A DNA stretch of 64,000 nucleotides from Oscillospiraceae bacterium (lineage in GTDB: Bacteria > Bacillota > Clostridia > Oscillospirales > Ruminococcaceae). This document shows, in pieces, positions 61,506 through 64,000 of this stretch (within the stretch, counting starts at the first letter, position 1; every line of letters starts with the position of its first letter). The stretch covers positions 37,351 to 101,350 of the forward strand of contig SVOZ01000006.1 of the NCBI GenBank assembly GCA_015066115.1. The letters are read 5' to 3'. The notes under the pieces are model-generated. The model was not told where the DNA came from and made no database searches. It was given only the letters and a program-made list of their open reading frames with translations. The position numbers and the translations under genes are program-made.

Positions 61506-62150
61506 TTATCCTCTTTTCCCTTTTTCAGCGTTTTGTTTCTGAACATTTTTTCTAAGCTCGTCCATTCTAAAATCAAGCTCAGCGCTTATTCTCGCGCACT
61601 CAAACAGCTCATCTGCCATTTGTTTTGTAAATTCATTATCCTGTTTATAGCAAAGCTGATGTTCTAAGCTTGCCCAAAAATCCATTGCAATTGTTCTAAG
61701 CTGAATTTCAACCTTCATCATTTTCTTTTGCTGTGCTAAAAAGATTGGTATTTCAACTATCATATGAAGGCTTCTGTAACCATTAAGCTTTGGTTTTGCA
61801 ATATAGTCCTTCATTGTGATTAAGCGGACATCGTCCTGCTGCAAAAGCGCGCCGGCAAGGGTGTAAACATCCTCCGGAAAGGAGCAAATAACACGTATTC
61901 CCGCAATATCAGCAAGACTTTTTTCCATATTTGCAACCGACACCTCTAGGCCTTTACGTTCAAGCTTTTCCCTTATACTCTGTGGCTTTTTAAGGCGTGT
62001 TTTTATTGAGCTTATAGGATTTCTGTCGTGCACAAGCGAATACTCCACGTTTAAAACATTAAACTTGGTTTCAATCTCCATCATAGCACACTTATAATAA
62101 GACATAAGCTTGATAAACTCTTTTGATTGTTTTTCTGTTTCGATACCCAT
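61506..62150 (-). CDS. Small alarmone synthetase, RelQ/YjbM type
   Basis: The 214-residue protein has a (p)ppGpp synthetase domain without the Rel hydrolase or TGS/ACT domains. It shows SLVHDRNPISSIKTRLKKPQSI, MEKSLADIAGIRVICSF, the YIAKPKLNGYRSLHMIVEIP substrate loop and VEIQLRTIAMDFWASLEHQL. It makes ppGpp or pppGpp from GDP or GTP and ATP. ATG 62150 follows GGAG; the frame is open to 62240 without support. Confidence 0.92.
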   Translation of the reverse strand: MGIETEKQSKEFIKLMSYYKCAMMEIETKFNVLNVEYSLVHDRNPISSIKTRLKKPQSIREKLERKGLEVSVANMEKSLADIAGIRVICSFPEDVYTLAGALLQQDDVRLITMKDYIAKPKLNGYRSLHMIVEIPIFLAQQKKMMKVEIQLRTIAMDFWASLEHQLCYKQDNEFTKQMADELFECARISAELDFRMDELRKNVQKQNAEKGKRG

Positions 62151-62248
62151 TACATTACTCCTTTTTGTCCTTCTTATAAGTTTATTACACAAAAAATAAC
62201 AAAACAAGGGCAAAAAACAAAATAATTTGTAAACAAACATTCAAATTT

Positions 62249-62277
62249 AAAAAAGCCGCTTAAGTAAGCGGCTTTTT
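62249..62277. terminator. Terminator between the relQ region and the gene remnant
   Basis: AAAAGCCGCTTA and TAAGCGGCTTTT arms flanked by A and T tracts; it faces the minus-strand gene remnant at 62298. Confidence 0.82.
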
Positions 62278-62297
62278 CTGTCATTTAATTTTAATAA

Positions 62298-62426
62298 TTA
62301 TTTTCCGCAAGGCTTATCAAAGCTGGGGTTGCAGGCATAGAAGTTTTTGGCATCGAGCTTATCCTGAACAATGCGCAAAGCCTCGCCTGAACAACAATGG
62401 TGAAATGCTTTTGCGACATCAATTTT
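62298..62426 (-). pseudogene. 3-prime remnant of a disrupted gene at the element junction
   Basis: On minus an open frame of about 42 codons reads through a Cys-rich end (AFHHCCSGEALRIVQDKL, then NFYACNPSFDKPCGK and stop) and is followed by a normal-looking terminator. It has no start codon or ribosome site. It looks like the C-terminus of a cytosolic protein whose upstream part was displaced by the recombinase element. I do not recognise the family. Confidence 0.6.
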
Positions 62427-63935
62427 TTATATCTTCCACTTGATTTCAATGCTCTCTTTTGAGGCGGTTATACGCTCTATCAGGCAGTCAACCACCGTAA
62501 TTTTGTCGCTCACCGTAAGCTCATCCCAATGCTCAAAATATCCGCTGATTTCACCCACATCATTTGTGCGGTTACTCTCTAATGAAACAATCTCGGCGCC
62601 AAGTTCTTTCTTCTCAGCATCAAGCTCGGCAACGCGGTTGTTTATGTACTGCATCACCGTATCATTTGCCGAAACGATTTTTTCGAGCAAAGAGGATATT
62701 TCCGAATCAATTTCTTCTATGCGTGTTTTAAGTTTAATAACTTGCAGGTTACAGCCGTCCTGCTTTTTCTTTGACAGTGTTTGAAACTCCGCTAATTTCT
62801 TCTGCATTTCTTTGAATACAATGTCGTCCACAATATCAGCATCCAATGAGCCAAAGTTACATCCACCGGAGTGATATTTGTTTGTGCAGAGATAATAGCG
62901 GTTATCGGACTTGGTTTTGCACTTATAAATCTTAGCGGTTAAAGCATATCCGCAGCTGGCACATTTGATTTTACCCGCAAGCCATGTTGCTTTTGCCTTG
63001 ATGGGTCGTGCAACGCTTTGGTTGTTTAAGCACTTGGAACGGCATTTAATCCATGTTGCCGAATCAACAAGCCCCTCGTGCGGTGCAAGGACCAATGTGT
63101 GACCTACTAAGGATATTGTTTTACGCTTAAGATTATCTCCCGAATAAAGATACGCTCCGTTTATACCGATAAAGTCCTGAGGTGTATTGACAATGTTCGT
63201 GCCTTGCGCTTTAAAGAATTCATAAAGCTGATAATCGGCTTTTACATACGCGGGGTTGATCACCACATCACGCAATCGGCTTCGATTAAAGAGTTTACCG
63301 TCACGCTTTCGTATGCCGTGCTCTTCCAAATAGCGCATTACATCACCGAACGAGGTTTGAGGCTTTGAATACATTGAAAATATTAATCTAATAACTTCTG
63401 CTTCTTCCTCAATTGGTTTATACATTTTTGTTCGTATTCCGTCTATGGTTGTTTCAACCAATTCGAATCCAAACGGCACTCTGCCACCCATATAAAATCC
63501 GCGTTTGCTTCGTGATGAATAAGCATCAATAACACGTTGTTGAATGGTCTCACGCTCAAGCTGTGCGAAAATCATTACGATCATCAGCATAGCCTTGCCA
63601 ATAGGAGTTGAAGTATCAAATTTCTCCATTGTGCTGACAAAGTCAACTCGGTTCTTTTGAAACACTTCGATTAAATTGGCGAAATCAAGCACCGAACGGC
63701 TGATACGGTCAAGACGGTAAACAATTACACGGTTTACTTTGCCTGCCTCTATATCACGCAACAAGTCTTGAAACGCAGGGCGGTCTATGTTTTTGCCACT
63801 ATAACCCTTGTCAGTATAAACTTTATAACTTTCTCCTGTCACTTCCTTTTTACAAAACTCGATTTGACTTTCTACGGATATGCTGTCTATCCTGTCAACC
63901 GATTGTCTTGCATAAATTGCGTCAAAAAGATTCAA
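62427..63935 (-). CDS. Large serine recombinase
   Basis: The 502-residue protein has an N-terminal resolvase/invertase catalytic domain with the Ser in IYARQSVDR (about residue 11) and YRLDRISRSVLDF, then a recombinase domain (RVPFGFEL), a zinc ribbon (CASCGYAL...CTNKYHSGGC) and a coiled coil near residues 400-460. It integrates or excises mobile DNA. The start is TTG 63935 after GGGAGT. A TATAAT lies on minus at 63983-63988; its -35 is outside the window. The stop abuts the gene remnant. Confidence 0.93.
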   Translation of the reverse strand: MNLFDAIYARQSVDRIDSISVESQIEFCKKEVTGESYKVYTDKGYSGKNIDRPAFQDLLRDIEAGKVNRVIVYRLDRISRSVLDFANLIEVFQKNRVDFVSTMEKFDTSTPIGKAMLMIVMIFAQLERETIQQRVIDAYSSRSKRGFYMGGRVPFGFELVETTIDGIRTKMYKPIEEEAEVIRLIFSMYSKPQTSFGDVMRYLEEHGIRKRDGKLFNRSRLRDVVINPAYVKADYQLYEFFKAQGTNIVNTPQDFIGINGAYLYSGDNLKRKTISLVGHTLVLAPHEGLVDSATWIKCRSKCLNNQSVARPIKAKATWLAGKIKCASCGYALTAKIYKCKTKSDNRYYLCTNKYHSGGCNFGSLDADIVDDIVFKEMQKKLAEFQTLSKKKQDGCNLQVIKLKTRIEEIDSEISSLLEKIVSANDTVMQYINNRVAELDAEKKELGAEIVSLESNRTNDVGEISGYFEHWDELTVSDKITVVDCLIERITASKESIEIKWKI

Positions 63936-64000
63936 TTTTTACTCCCTTCTTCGCAAAAAGAAGCGGAGCTGCTGACATATATATTATACCATAACAGCCC
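62427..64000 (-). mobile_element. One end of an integrated element carrying a serine recombinase
   Basis: The recombinase gene faces the disrupted gene remnant at 62298-62426, so an attachment site is likely close to 62400-62430. The other end and cargo lie beyond 64000. Boundaries are approximate. Confidence 0.5.

Noticed and set aside
1..64000. CRISPR arrays, tRNA and rRNA genes
   Set aside because: No regularly spaced direct repeats, cloverleaf-like sequence or conserved rRNA segments were noticed on reading; a scan with dedicated tools would be needed to exclude a tRNA fully.

Overview
This is a moderately AT-rich chromosomal window from a Gram-positive anaerobe. The best guess is class Clostridia, in or near the Oscillospirales. 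Supporting signs are an IspH-ribosomal S1 fusion, type III glutamine synthetase, ThyX, Rex, an alanine T-box leader, dlt and teichoic-acid genes, YlmC/SpoIVF-type sporulation genes, AGGAGG-type ribosome sites and frequent TTG/GTG starts. Nearly all of it is dense core genome. The accessory parts are a small cassette at about 28.6-29.65 kb and a serine-recombinase element entering at the right edge.

Layout. 0-7.7 kb (minus): a truncated FAD oxidoreductase, two membrane proteins (one with the CrtO-family signature), an RlmD-type 23S rRNA methyltransferase fused to an ASCH domain, an orphan oligopeptide-type binding lipoprotein and glnN. 7.8-10.4 kb (plus): ychF and an anchored surface protein. 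10.4-15.8 kb (minus): thyX, DUF2156, DJ-1, 5-formyl-THF cyclo-ligase, mltG and a U32/TrhP-like protein. 15.9-24.4 kb (plus): ung, a class B PBP, then a T-box controlling alaS, HIT, a phosphoribosyltransferase and a ComEC with a degenerate C-terminal domain. 24.4-28.6 kb (plus): asp23, fakA-like and recG.

28.6-29.65 kb: an inverted-repeat-bounded cassette carrying a DUF6273-like gene, placed exactly between the convergent stops of recG and rex. 29.65-38.0 kb (minus): one promoter appears to drive a BamE-like lipoprotein, two transglutaminase lipoproteins, dltA-B-C-D, a tiny DltX-like gene overlapping the end of dltD, asnS and rex. 38.1-42.4 kb (minus): YlmC, M23, M50, B12-type radical SAM and DUF2344. 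42.4-43.8 kb (plus): a cobalamin-type riboswitch, a DUF4430 lipoprotein and a CbrT-like ECF S component, which together look like a vitamin B12 uptake unit.

43.8-47.1 kb: rarA, glyA and nth. 47.2-57.2 kb (minus): a ten-gene run that starts with a glycosyltransferase and teichoic-acid synthesis and export (TagB, TagD, TagF, TagG and TagH types), then RpiR, a flavoprotein, plsC and ispH-rpsA; the cmk gene expected next to plsC is absent. 57.4-62.2 kb: a sugar nucleotidyltransferase, a small conserved protein, split ThrE, a sugar isomerase and a RelQ-type alarmone synthetase coupled to a zinc-ribbon membrane protein. 62.3-64.0 kb: a serine recombinase abutting the 3-prime remnant of a broken gene, probably one end of an integrated element.

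The strongest leads for something new are the transglutaminase-lipoprotein/dlt/DltX operon, the RlmD-ASCH fusion, the inverted-repeat cassette and the B12 capture unit. No CRISPR array, rRNA or tRNA was seen.
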